From: Henricia sp. BOLD:AAB3569
Taxonomy: Eukaryota; Echinodermata; Asteroidea; Spinulosida; Echinasteridae
Assembly (NCBI GenBank): GCA_037783545.1
Contig: JBBELK010001467.1
Location: 22,714 to 86,713, forward strand
Direction: 5' to 3'
DNA: 64,000 bases
A program made the translations under genes and the position numbers. Below, piece after piece: positions 21,845 to 31,834 of the stretch (positions within the stretch are counted from its first letter, which is position 1; the number at the start of each line of letters is the position of its first letter). The notes beneath the pieces were generated by a model, which saw only the letters and a list, made by a program, of their open reading frames with translations, ran no database searches and was not told the DNA's origin.

Positions 21845-23424
21845 ATGTCACTATTGATCATGAGGCAGACCCATGCTTAAGTGAACCAGGGAGGAAGAAC
21901 AGCATATTCAACAAGTGCTTTTCCTTCCTTTTGTTTACAGGTATGTTGCTGTTTTCTTTTATTATATAACTTCTTAATTAACTAATATTGTTTTCTTCAA
22001 TGACTGAAACACTTCCTACCTCAACCAATGGTAGTTGACTTTATTTGCTCGTATAGAAATCATTCATGGTTAAACTCTACAAATATTAAAGTTCTCACAC
22101 TTTCACCGTGTGCATGCTACTTGCACTTCAATTGTAATTTATACAATGTTCAGAAGTTCGGACACTTTCAAGTTAGATCAGACTTGACCATGTGTGTTCT
22201 AAAGTGTGGAATTTACTGTTTTATTTAACAACAATCTTTAAGTGATTATTTTGTATTTTCCTTTCATATACATGTACTTGTACTGAATGAATTCAGTGAA
22301 GTAATTGTTTTAAATTATTTCTTAACTTTATAGTATTCTTAGCAGTTAGTGTAGTGCATACATAAAGTTTTTAATGCATGTACTGAGTGCTGCACATGGC
22401 AGGGCACAGAGTAAACCACATTGTGCACAATGTGTAAGTCCTGTGGCCATGTATAAGTAACTTGAAACCCAGGGTCATAAAACCCAGGCTCTGTGGATAG
22501 GCCTAATGGAAGTGATGAGTGACTGGTTGGCCAGAGTAGCCTAGCCTGGGATAGTTTGTGGTTACAAACTAGTGGAGCACTGTATGTACCCTGTTTGTTT
22601 TGGCTAGAGGAAAGTACCAGGGTAGGGAATTAACTGCACTATGTAGTAGAGCCATGGCCATCTGAATTCTAAGACTTGTTTACTATCTGCCTGTTTCATA
22701 GTAAACAAGTTATATCTGTGGCCACACAAATTTAAGGTGTTGTTATACACATGTTTAAATCAAAATAGTGTCTTGCACACAAACACACGTAACTTTTATT
22801 TGGGAATTATTTCCATATTAGGTAAAGCCTAAAATTAGTTTTAATGTATTGTTTAATTTTATTACGTTGTTTAATTTTATTAGAGCAGCAGAACTTGTTA
22901 AAATTAAACACTTGAGGCAGACCCATGCTTAAGTGAACAGCATATTCAACAAGTGTTTTTCCTGCTTTTGTTTACAGTTAACAACCTTCCACCCGTTGAA
23001 CGCCCCCTACGGGTGCGCTACACCACGTACCCGGTCCTCGTCGGTTGTTGTATGTGGAATATGTGGAGCGGCAACCAGTCTAACCAGTCTAGTGTCAGTG
23101 TACCACTGAACAATCTGAACAAATCTGAACAATATTGAACACGTTGTCATGAGTCGGGGAACCAACGGTACAACCGTTTGACTGAACTTTTAAGAAATCA
23201 TCGTGAACAGGTGGGTGCAGTATCGATTTTGCGAAATAATTGCACTGTTTCCGTTTCTTTTTGAAAACAAATCCATCTATACATTTAGTACTGTTGTGGA
23301 GATGATGGTCATCAAGTAATACAGAGATGACAGAGATCAAAGTGTGTTTGTGCGGATTGTTCTGTTGGTGAATAGACCTGAAAACTAAAAAGCCCTAACC
23401 ATGCTAACTACATGAACTAAGGAA
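21845..23424. other. Intervening sequence, no gene seen
   Basis: Two direct copies of GAGGCAGACCCATGCTTAAG occur, at about 21861 and 22914, each followed closely by CAGCATATTCAACAAGTG. A duplication of about 1.05 kb period, or an element pair, is likely. A TAGACTGGT-family fragment lies near 23050-23095. No recognisable ORF product. Confidence 0.45.
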
Positions 23425-24545
23425 GGCCATCGGAATGAAAGTCATAGAATACCGTCCGGAAGATTTCAAAAACACATGTCATGAGGCTTTTTTTCATTAT
23501 TCATTTTTCATTATTTTGTAAAACATGTGCCCAAGGGGTAGACCTACATAGGCAATGATAGACTCGGATTAATCAGATCAATCGCCAAATAGCATGAATA
23601 GGCCTACACTACAGAGTAGTCGGTAGTAAGCCTACCACGTTTTATTCTCACCATCAATAAGCCAGTTCGGAGTCTCGACTGCGCATGCGTCTTCCGACTT
23701 TGACGACCGATGGTTTGAGATAAACAAAGGCGCACCCTGTACGTATGCATTGTGTTCATCTCAAATGACCTTTGACACAATCCCATAGACGTTCATTGCG
23801 CGCGCGAGATTCCGAACTGGCTTATTCATATGAAAACCTCTTACGGTTTCTTTAGTATTCTATATACGATTTGGTTTCATTATTTTTCTTTCATATTGAT
23901 TATAAAGTGGACGAAATTTGGGAAATCGGGACTTTTCTTACGTTTTCGTCTTCAGATCGTTTTCACGTCTGCCATCATTGCATGACCGGCAGACACCGAT
24001 GAGACGTAATTTTTCATTGGCCAAAATTCGATGTCGCGATGGCAACAGCCAATCTGATGACGGAATACATACGTGTACAGAACGTCCGAAGATTGCCGAA
24101 GTGAGATCGGGGGCGCGTTCAATAGCACAATACATACGTACGCCGGTATGGGTATTTTCCTATACCTTCACCGTTGAAGGTATTGTCGGTATGCATACGT
24201 ATTGCGCTATTGAACTCGCCCCGGGACTTCATTCGGATTTGCAGTTTCGCGCGGCTACACCGAAACACGAACAGTGGAATTGTGTGTCAGCACTTGGATC
24301 TCGCGCTTAAGACTATCGTCTGCCGTCTGATTTTGAAAAATCTGGTTGATTGGTCGGAATTTCTCGGTTTGGCGCCATATATATCGATTTCTTTCATGAA
24401 CAAGTACATTGTACCTATTGAAAGTATGTTGAAGTTCCAAATTTTTGGAAATAATGAAATTTTTTTGAATAATGAAAAATTTCGGCGGCGGCCATTTGGT
24501 CATACGGGCGGAGGACGGTATTCTATGACTTTAATTCCGATGGCC
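23425..24545. mobile_element. 1.1-kb element with 33-bp GGCCATCGG inverted ends
   Basis: The 33-bp ends begin GGCCATCGGAATGAAAGTC and match in reverse complement at 24513-24545 with one mismatch. No clear target duplication was identified. The interior includes a nested foldback element. No transposase is seen. Confidence 0.75.
24110..24222. mobile_element. Nested foldback MITE
   Basis: The arms GGGGCGCGTTCAATAGC and GCTATTGAACTCGCCCC, with inner ATACATACGTA pairs, make almost the whole 113 bp an inverted repeat. It lies inside the 1.1-kb element. Confidence 0.75.
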
Positions 24546-24865
24546 TAAGTACTTTAACTTCATGAACTTGTCATTTCTCAGTGTGTAGGCATGTACCAGC
24601 TCCATGGTACGAATGTCCGTCAAGTCGACCGAATACCGACTCGACTCGGACCAACTCGACCGGGACAAAAATATAGGTATTTTTTTAGTTTATGTCACAA
24701 CTCGAGTTTAAGGAAAATAATTATTGGAATCGATAGCTTGGACGATTGAATACCTTTTCTCATGTTTCCATTGGCATTTCCGTCGCAAATGTTGCATTTC
24801 CCTGAAAATTGTGTTTTTGTCATGCCCGCCTCCATACAAAAGTGTGTCGGCGGTGACTGTACGCT

Positions 24866-24970
24866 GTCGAGTTGGTTTGCGGTCGAGTTGGTTTGCGGTC
24901 GAGTTGGTTTGCAGTCGAGTTGGTTTGCGGTCGAGTTGGTACGAGTCGAGTTAGTAAACGGTCGAGTTGA
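24866..24970 (+). repeat. 16-bp tandem repeat GTCGAGTTGGTTTGCG
   Basis: About five full copies, then diverged GTCGAGTTGGTAC and GTCGAGTTAG copies. The same GTCGAGTTG word appears inverted near 24615-24665 and again at 26568-26680. Confidence 0.85.
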
Positions 24971-25443
24971 CCTGACTCCCAAGGTACTACGACCAACGAC
25001 ATGGGCTAGTCTGTGCACACCCTTTTCATGTGAGTGGTTGTCATTTTGCCTCAATTGGAATCACACCCAAAAATTTCCTCCTAGTTGTGTCCTGCAGTGG
25101 TTTGAGATGTCCATTATTGGAAAATGATTGAACAAAAAAAATATTTACAAACACCGTTTTTTAAGCCAAAATGTTCTCCCACGTGCAAACTCGACGACAG
25201 GTTTTCTTGTTGCCATTTTAATCATTCTGGGCGTAAGAGGGTGCTTTCCTACGTGAAAATAAATTACAGTTGGGCATGCCCAATGCCCAATTGTGGACAG
25301 GCTGGTATCAAGCCTGATCATTAATCGGGCAAAAATACATTTACACGTACGCAGTCCTTTTCGTGCCGCTGGTGTTAGTACGCACAGATGAAGTGATTTG
25401 GCTGCGCTGCACTTCCCAATGGTTGTTTTATTAATTGACACTT

Positions 25444-25550
25444 AAAGGCACAGGCTCGTCAGCAATGCGAGCGCCATAGCAAAGGCATTAAGGTGCGTAT
25501 TTTAAGGCACGAATATGGCGCGCGCGTATTGCTGACGAGCCTGTGCCTTT
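25444..25550. mobile_element. Foldback MITE, AAGGCACAG family (copy 2)
   Basis: A 107-bp inverted repeat with ends AAAGGCACAGGCTCGTCAGC and GCTGACGAGCCTGTGCCTTT. It is related to 14211-14345 but has a shorter middle. TTAA occurs at both edges. Confidence 0.8.
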
Positions 25551-25570
25551 AATGCACCTATCAATTGTAG

Positions 25571-25775
25571 GACGCACCTTCGGACCCCCGGGAAAGGTAC
25601 TAGGTGCGTCAATGTCCTGGCACAGGAGCGTCAATGTCCTGGCACAGGAGCGTCATCCTTTTGGGTAACATGACGCACCCTCGGTCATTTTTTGTGACGG
25701 ACCATTCTTGTCAAATGACGCTTCAAACTACCAAATTTTGACGCACCATCTTTAAAAAACGACGCACCTTGACGG
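25571..25775. repeat. GACGCACC-rich repeats with a 22-bp tandem pair
   Basis: GCGTCAATGTCCTGGCACAG is part of a 22-bp unit present twice (25606-25649). GACGCACC words recur five times across the segment. Confidence 0.6.
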
Positions 25776-26910
25776 GCATATATGACTGACATACATGTAC
25801 AGAATTAAATATATAAATGTACACGGCGAAAATGAATATCGAAGGCGAACGCCCGGCAAAGGCGCCGCTGGCGAAGGTGATTCCCATTCAAAAAATCCAA
25901 CCGCCGGAGCCATCCGGAGGACAGGCGTACGTACGCATATAGGATTGATCACGAATATGCATGCAGCTGGTGCAGAAACATATCTGTACGGTACTCATGA
26001 TTTGTACATGATGAGGTGGTAGCCTTAATAGGTGATGTACATGTATGACTTGTACATTCTTCACACAGAGACGTGTAGTGTTAAATGTCTACAGCTTTAA
26101 ATTACAAACGTTATATTTTGTTATACCCTAATTATTGCAGGTGAAAAAGACTGAACTTGATGACAAAGACGGCGTATTTTCGTATACCCCACACAGGACT
26201 CGGAATCAATTCACCGACACCATCATAAGAAGGCACGGAAAACATTTATCATCAGTACGTACATTTCCTCCAATTTTCTTATCAACGAACTGAAATGAGC
26301 ACGGTAACACTAGCTACAGTCCATCTCGCTTAGAAATCTTTGAATGCCTATTTCTTCTTAAAATGCGTGCTACTCACTCTATGTATCGTCTTGGTGGATT
26401 CCCCACTTGGCTGTCATATTTCAGTAGTCAACCAGTCAGAGAGATGCAAGTCAAAATTTGGTCTCGACCAAATCTTGGGAAGATCTGCTTTGCACGCTCC
26501 TTATCATGCGCCAAGTTCATGTCGAGTGCACTGGCACGTGTTAAACATTAGACAGGTTCCCATATCCCAACTCGCCTTTGAACCAACTCGACCATTTTAC
26601 CAACTCGACTGTTGTGCTCCGAGTACACACAGCAGTCGAGTTTGTTCGAGTCGAGTTGGTAATGGTAAACAGTTGAGTTAGTCAAGGTGACTGAATAATT
26701 TGAATCTTTAAGTCTGGAATCTTTGGGTTCGTCAATGTGCTTTCATCCTAAACTTAAAATCTTAATACAATAACTTCTCATTATTTGTAGTGCTCTTAAA
26801 GTTATATTGTCAGTGGTTCTCAGTAAATTCGATTCTAAAGCATTTACTTTAATTTAACAAAAGGAAATCATACTTTTAAAATGCCATTTTTTATATGGTA
26901 GTTTCTGTGT
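25776..26910. other. Intervening sequence, no gene seen
   Basis: Short ORFs only (up to 113 codons), without recognisable domains. It contains dispersed CCAACTCGAC words near 26568-26680. Confidence 0.4.
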
Positions 26911-27066
26911 CTTGCCCTAGTCATGCCCTAGTCTGACTTACCGTGTTTGGCCGGTAATGCGCAGTGTACAGTGCACCCTCTGGACTAGTGGAGACAGGCC
27001 ATTAGTCCATGGGTGCACTGTATGTTTCCCAATTCAGACGAACATGAGAAGTCGGACTTGGGCAAG
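26911..27066. mobile_element. Foldback MITE (copy in right arm)
   Basis: Related to 8441-8636; shares GTCTGACTTACCGTGTTTGG and GGACTAGTGG, and ends GACTTGGGCAAG. Its presence in both arms means the MITE was there before the arms were duplicated. Confidence 0.7.
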
Positions 27067-28520
27067 TCGGCCTTGCAGTGAGTTGATTATTGGCAGACCA
27101 CCAATAATTTGAAATATATATTGACAGTAATTGTTAAATAACTAAACGTTCGTCATTGTTCTTCACTGATGTCTTATTTGAAAGCCAATGTTTCTAGAAA
27201 AAAATCAATTGAAGAAAACAATTTATTTTTCGGGGTGACACAGCCAAAATGCACGGACAATACATCTTTAACCCTTTCAATACCAATGTCGAGTTTACTC
27301 GACAGCGCAACGCAGTGTGCTTCCGTACCAATGTCGAGTAATCTCGACAACAGAAGGCCGCTGTATTCAAGAAGCTGCATTATTTGCGTTTGCTGCCCTC
27401 TGTTGTTGAATTTCATAAGTTGTTGAATTTGGTATCATATAAAAGACTATATCATTGCCTACAAATAATATACACAATGAATTTCTGTAAAACGAAGTCT
27501 TCAAATGGAAAATTGAGGTTTACAAATAGTAAACATTGCAAGTTGCATAAAACAGTGCGTTGTGAGAAAGAATGCGGTACAGGGCAGTGTGACCCCATAA
27601 AACAATGCGGTATTGAAAGGGTTAAAGAAACCAAACCATATAATTTGAGGTTTATACCCAGAGAGCGCTATAGCTAACATGGCTACATGTAATGGGGAAG
27701 CTTTAAATTAAGCAGAGCTTTACATATCAGGGGAGCTTTATTTCAGTGGGTGTTGTAACAAGAGTGTGCGTTACCTCATTTTTTTGTGATTCCTTCCACA
27801 GTTGACTTGTGATTCTACTTGAACTGCGATGTTGGCCTGTCTTGCCGAAAGACGAAACTGCATCAGTGCTGAGCCAGATACATGTACATGTACTAGCAAA
27901 CTACTGTATTCCATCAACAGACTCGTTACAATCAACAAATAGACAAGAGACCGAGAAAAGTTGATCTCACCGTAGAGGCGGAAAATTGAAGGACTGTGGT
28001 TTCATGACATTCATCCAATAGGCCTATCTGTTTGTGAATGCGCAATGACACTCGCCCACACCATGATGCCGGGTCTCCCCATCTGCCCTGCTCTACCTGC
28101 CCTGCTCAATCTGCTTTGTGCCACTTCCATTGTTGCTTTGCTACACCTATGACCATGGCACCCTCCCCTTGCAGAGATCATCGGCTGCTATAGAACAAGC
28201 AGCACAAACTTTTGCATACAATTTGGTGGCTCATACAGATGTTGGCCTGCCGTTAGTCCTGAACCGTCTTGTGGCTGTCTTTATGCCGTCTTGATGCCAC
28301 ACATGAAAAAGTTGCACTACCACCTTGCAGTCCTGAGTAGGCGTAACACGAGTTTGGCCACTTCATACTGGACATGTAGTTGGTCGGCAACATTCCCAGT
28401 GAACTCGACATGCTGTAGGAGCTTATCCTTGACTGCGGTTAGATTTGTGTGTCTTAAGTGGTGTTCCCATTTGACTATTTTTGGTAAAACTTCCGTGGTT
28501 GTGCGGGAGAGTAACACAAT
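27067..28520. repeat. Right inverted arm of giant element
   Basis: Reverse-complement partner of about 7420-8440, interrupted by the piggyBac-type MITE at 27272. The match is diverged but collinear, through AACGTTCGTCATTGTTC, GATCTCTGC and CATTCCCAGTGAACTCGAC. No intact ORF is shared by the two arms. Confidence 0.75.
27272..27621. mobile_element. piggyBac-type MITE
   Basis: 350 bp with inverted ends CCCTTTCAATACC and flanking TTAA duplications (27268-27271, 27622-27625). CCC-starting ends plus TTAA fit piggyBac-derived elements. An interior reading frame has closely spaced cysteines (CEKECGTGQC), which may be a relic of the transposase C-terminus; this is weak. Confidence 0.75.
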
Positions 28521-29110
28521 TTAGTACAATGGGGATGCAAGGAAAATTAGCGTCGCTGTAAAGTTACCCGACCACGTTATAAAACTCTCCGCTCAGTCGC
28601 GGCAGTTTTACATAGCCCTCAAAAAGTGGGACTTATTGGTTTGTGCAGGGGCGGAGCCAACATTATTTTATGACCTCACATTTGCCCCGTGGGTGGGGAT
28701 TTTGTCACTCAAAATTTGCCCCTGGGGTGGAAAACTCTACTCAAAAAGTGACATTGTCCACCTCTTAGGTGGGGCACACAATTGATAGGTGTATAAGGTC
28801 CGCTTGCTGGTGTACTGTAGCACACTGCCCTCTAATGACTATGGTTCACTTACAGTAAGGTACACTGGGCGGCATACACGTACCCTAACAAATTGCTCAT
28901 GTTATAGTTCATGTATAGTAAGGCATAAGTGGTGTTCCCATTGGACTAATTTTGGTAAAACTACCGTGGTTGTGCGGGAGAGTAACAAAATTTAGTCCAA
29001 TGGGGACGCACGGAGAATTAGCGTCCCTGTAAAGCTACCGCGACCACGATGTAAAACTTGCAGGGTAAAAGAGTCCGCAGAAAACTTTCCGCTCAGCCGC
29101 GGGAGTTTTA
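28456..29110. repeat. Direct repeat pair with degenerate 54-bp units between
   Basis: TAAGTGGTGTTCCCATT plus TTTTGGTAAAACT recurs at 28456 and 28926, each followed by GTTGTGCGGGAGAGTAAC and a similar ~170 bp. Two decayed 54-bp array units lie at 28845-28925 (CAGTAAGGTACACTGGGCGG). Confidence 0.65.
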
Positions 29111-29483
29111 CAGGGCCATCGAAAAGTCCAATGGGATCAGTTTCGCCCTGTAAAATGAATACGATCATGCAGTAAACTATGTGCCTGCACGGCAAAAGTT
29201 TACTGCAAGGTCGCGGTAACTTTCCGCATGGGCACTGAAAACAATTGCAAATGGGAACGCATGGGAATATTACACGAAGGAATGTTACCGAAGGTCGCGG
29301 TAACTTCCCGCGAGGCAGCGGAAAAGAAAGTCCAATGGGAACATGCCTATAGACTAATCCAATTAACAAAAACTGCAGTGTATCTCCAATTCATTTACGT
29401 GATGTCACAATAGACATACACCGCAGTAACAATGCAATAACCACAAGAGGGCGGGCTCACTAAATGTTGCTCGGATTACACTA

Positions 29484-29629
29484 CAGTGAAACTTGAATAT
29501 AGTGGCCACTCTCGGGACCGTAAAAAACTGGCCACTATAAACAGGTGGCGTCTTTATAAAGGTTTCTTAAGCATTATACAAATATCGTTTGGGACCAAAG
29601 TAAGGTGGCCTTAGTAGCAGGTTTCACTG
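29484..29629. mobile_element. Tc1/mariner-type MITE
   Basis: Inverted ends CAGTGAAACTTG and CAGGTTTCACTG flanked by TA. 146 bp, with internal inverted blocks AGTGGCCACT and TGGCCACTAT. It abuts the right 54-bp array. Confidence 0.75.
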
Positions 29630-29637
29630 TATATAGT

Positions 29638-30462
29638 TCATGTACAGTAAGGTACGCCGGGTGGCGTACCCTAAGAAATTGCCAATATACATGTAGTTTA
29701 TGTACAGTAAGGTACGCCGGGTGGCGTACCCTAAGAAATTGCACATATAGTTCATGTACAGTAAGGTACGCCGGGTGGCGTACCCTAAGAAATTGTCCAT
29801 ATAGTTCATGTACAGTAAGGTACGCCGGGCGGCGTACCCTAAGAAATTGCACATATAGTTCATGTACAGTAAGGTACGCCGGGTGGCGTACCCTAAGAAA
29901 TTTTCCATATATAGTTCATGTACAGTAAGGTACGCCGGGCGGCGTACCCTAAGAAATTGCACATATAGTTCATGTGCAGTAAGGTACGCCGGGTGGCGTA
30001 CCCTAAGAAATTGTCCATATAGTTCATGTATAGTAAGGTACGCCGGGTGGCGTACCCTAAGAAATTGCCCATATAGTTGATTCATGTACAGTAAGGTACG
30101 CCGGGTGGCGTACCCTAAGAAATTGCACATATAGTTCATGTACAGTAAGGTACGCCGGGTGGCGTACCCTAAGAAATTGCACATATAGTTCATGTACATT
30201 ACGCCGGGTGGCGTACCCTAAGAAATTGCACATATAGTTCATGTACAGTAAGGTACGCCGGGTGGCGTACCCTAAGAAATTGTCCATATAGTTCATGTAC
30301 AGTAAGGTACACCGTGTGGCGTACCCTAAGTAATTTCCCATATATAGTTCATGTACAGTAAGGTACGCCAGGCGGCGTACCCTAATAGTCTCTCCCCTAT
30401 TTGGTCTATGAACAGTAAGGTACGCCTGTCGGTGTACCATAATAGTCTGCCCTCTATGGTTC
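29638..30462 (-). repeat. 54-bp tandem array with hairpin cores, right arm
   Basis: About fifteen copies of the reverse complement of the left-arm unit, each with GGTACGCCGGGTGGCGTACC. Units vary between GGGTGG and GGGCGG, and a few have 2-6 base length changes. The array reads inward on the opposite strand from 6328-6871, so the two arrays face each other across 23 kb. Confidence 0.93.
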
Positions 30463-31085
30463 ATGTAGAGAGCATATCACAACAGCTTGCCCCTCTGCGT
30501 TGTGCTTATTACAAACTGCTTTCGGTGTTATAAACAATGCTCACTACAGTATTGGTCTGTATTTTGTTGTTGTAAAGGCTTTGTCATGTCACTGTTATTT
30601 ATTTTTCCTGCTAAATCCACTTATTTCAAAGAAGTTGTTAAAAATTACGATGGAATTGTCAAATATAGAACACAAACGGCCTTAAACACAATAGTTAGTA
30701 TTTTTTAGTTTAAAAACGGTATGGTTTATTGCCTGTGCCACTTTTGGGTACATATGTGTTACTTATTCAGTTTGGTTTCCATAGTATAACGGATTGTTTA
30801 ATTTTGGCAGACAACATTTCTAATATATTACTACTTGTTATTTTATTTGTGTAATTTATAATTTAAAAGAAGAAATAAAGATGCTCAGTTGACTAATTAT
30901 GTTTTGAACGCTTCTAAATTTGTTTGTCATCTGGTGTGTTTCACGTGTAATTACGATAATATGCTGTCAGAACCTTAAGTTTCCCTCAATTTACCTGCAA
31001 CTTTTAAAAATGCTGTCAAAAAATGTGGTTGGCCTCTTAAAAAGACGTATTTCATTGAAATTAATAGTAAAAAATGAAATAATCT
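30463..31085. other. Right end of giant element, no feature seen
   Basis: AT-rich unique sequence with small ORFs of 60-73 codons on the plus strand and no recognisable product. It is not similar to the left unique end. Confidence 0.45.
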
Positions 31086-31116
31086 AATTTCCAATAATAC
31101 CAAAATATATCCAATG
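31086..31116 (-). repeat. Right 31-bp inverted repeat of the giant element
   Basis: Ends CCAAAATATATCCAATG; exact reverse complement of 5833-5863. The element then ends with TA at 31117-31118 before the TAA duplication. Confidence 0.9.
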
Positions 31117-31121
31117 TATAA

Positions 31122-31759
31122 ACGAGTCAATTAGAACTTACGCTTACGCCATACTAGGTGCGCAAGCTCAAGCCAAGACTAACATAACGTCGCCGGGTAC
31201 CGGATTAGACGCTCAGGATCAGTTGTTAGTTATTGTCGAAGACTCGATTAACGCACCCCCAAATATACAAGACTCTATCGATAGATATCAAGATTCTTTA
31301 TATTACGCCCGCTCTGCTTTAAATTTTGTAGTCGGTCAATATTTATACTTGATTCCTGCGGATATGCGTCTTAGAGTAGGCATTCACGCCGGATACAACA
31401 ACGAAATCGTAATTGCTACTGAACGTATGAACGTAGGATACGATGGACAATTAAACGACGGGCTAGAGAAAATTCAGGCCGCTGTTGTATCTCAACTTTC
31501 GCCTAAAATTCAAGCCCAACCCCAAATACAACCTCAACTGAGCGTAGAACAAATAAATCGTAATACCTATTTTGAGGCTAAAAAACAATCTGCGCAAGTG
31601 CAAGAATCTAATAAACCTCAACAAGAACCAAAAATTACTCAACAAGAATTAGATGAAATCGTGAATTCTGGAGATCATGAAGAAGAAAAGACCTCTTTAA
31701 TAGTTGGATATTTAGCGATTGCGGGGGTGGGTTATTTGATTTATAAAGTAGTCTATTAA
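31122..31759 (+). pseudogene. Conserved Polinton protein, 3' part (split by giant insertion)
   Basis: C-terminal ~212 residues of the gene that starts at 5091. The reading frame is open from just inside the transposon end and carries SIRTYAYAILGAQAQAKT, a run of helical blocks (SIDRYQDSLYYARSALNF, YLIPADMRLRVG, GYNN), a glutamine/proline-rich linker, then a C-terminal hydrophobic segment (about 20 residues) ending IYKVVY. A C-terminal membrane anchor suggests association with an internal or host membrane. The first usable start inside the fragment is a TTG or a later ATG, so it is unlikely to be expressed as a proper protein. It converges on the 574-residue gene with a perfect palindrome between them. 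Confidence 0.85.
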
Positions 31760-31770
31760 AACGTAAAAAT

Positions 31771-31828
31771 GACGTGAAAATGGGGCAACTCGGCTAAGCG
31801 CTTAGCCGAGTTGCCCCATTTTCACGTC
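31771..31828. terminator. Perfect 58-bp palindrome between convergent genes
   Basis: Two 29-bp arms, GACGTGAAAATGGGGCAACT... and its exact complement, meet at GCGC with no loop. It lies 12 bp after one stop and 6 bp before the other, so a shared bidirectional terminator is one reading. The arm contains GAAAATGGGGCA, also found beside the hairpins in both terminal repeats, so a role in replication or packaging is an alternative. Confidence 0.7.
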
Positions 31829-31834
31829 ACGTTT

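Larger units (their letters stand above)
5830..31118. mobile_element. Giant 25.3-kb inverted-repeat element inserted in a Polinton gene
   Basis: The boundaries are set by the broken gene and by a 3-bp TAA duplication (5827-5829, 31119-31121) whose removal restores the frame. Three bases inside the left end and two inside the right end begin a perfect 31-bp inverted repeat starting CATTGGATATATTTTGG. Further in, diverged inverted arms carry mirror-image 54-bp arrays. No transposase, reverse transcriptase or other long ORF is present; all ORFs are short. It is therefore a non-autonomous element, or a composite that has gathered nested elements. A TAA (TWA-type) duplication is seen in PIF/Harbinger elements, but the ends do not identify a superfamily. 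Confidence 0.8.

Noticed and set aside
29624-30199. A 191-codon ORF with NFLGYATRRTLLYMNYM repeats
   Set aside because: It is the translation of the 54-bp array (also in phase with codons) and appears in several frames and in both arms.
5830-31118. The giant insertion as a second Polinton or a viral genome
   Set aside because: No capsid, polymerase, integrase or ATPase motif occurs in any ORF of this segment.
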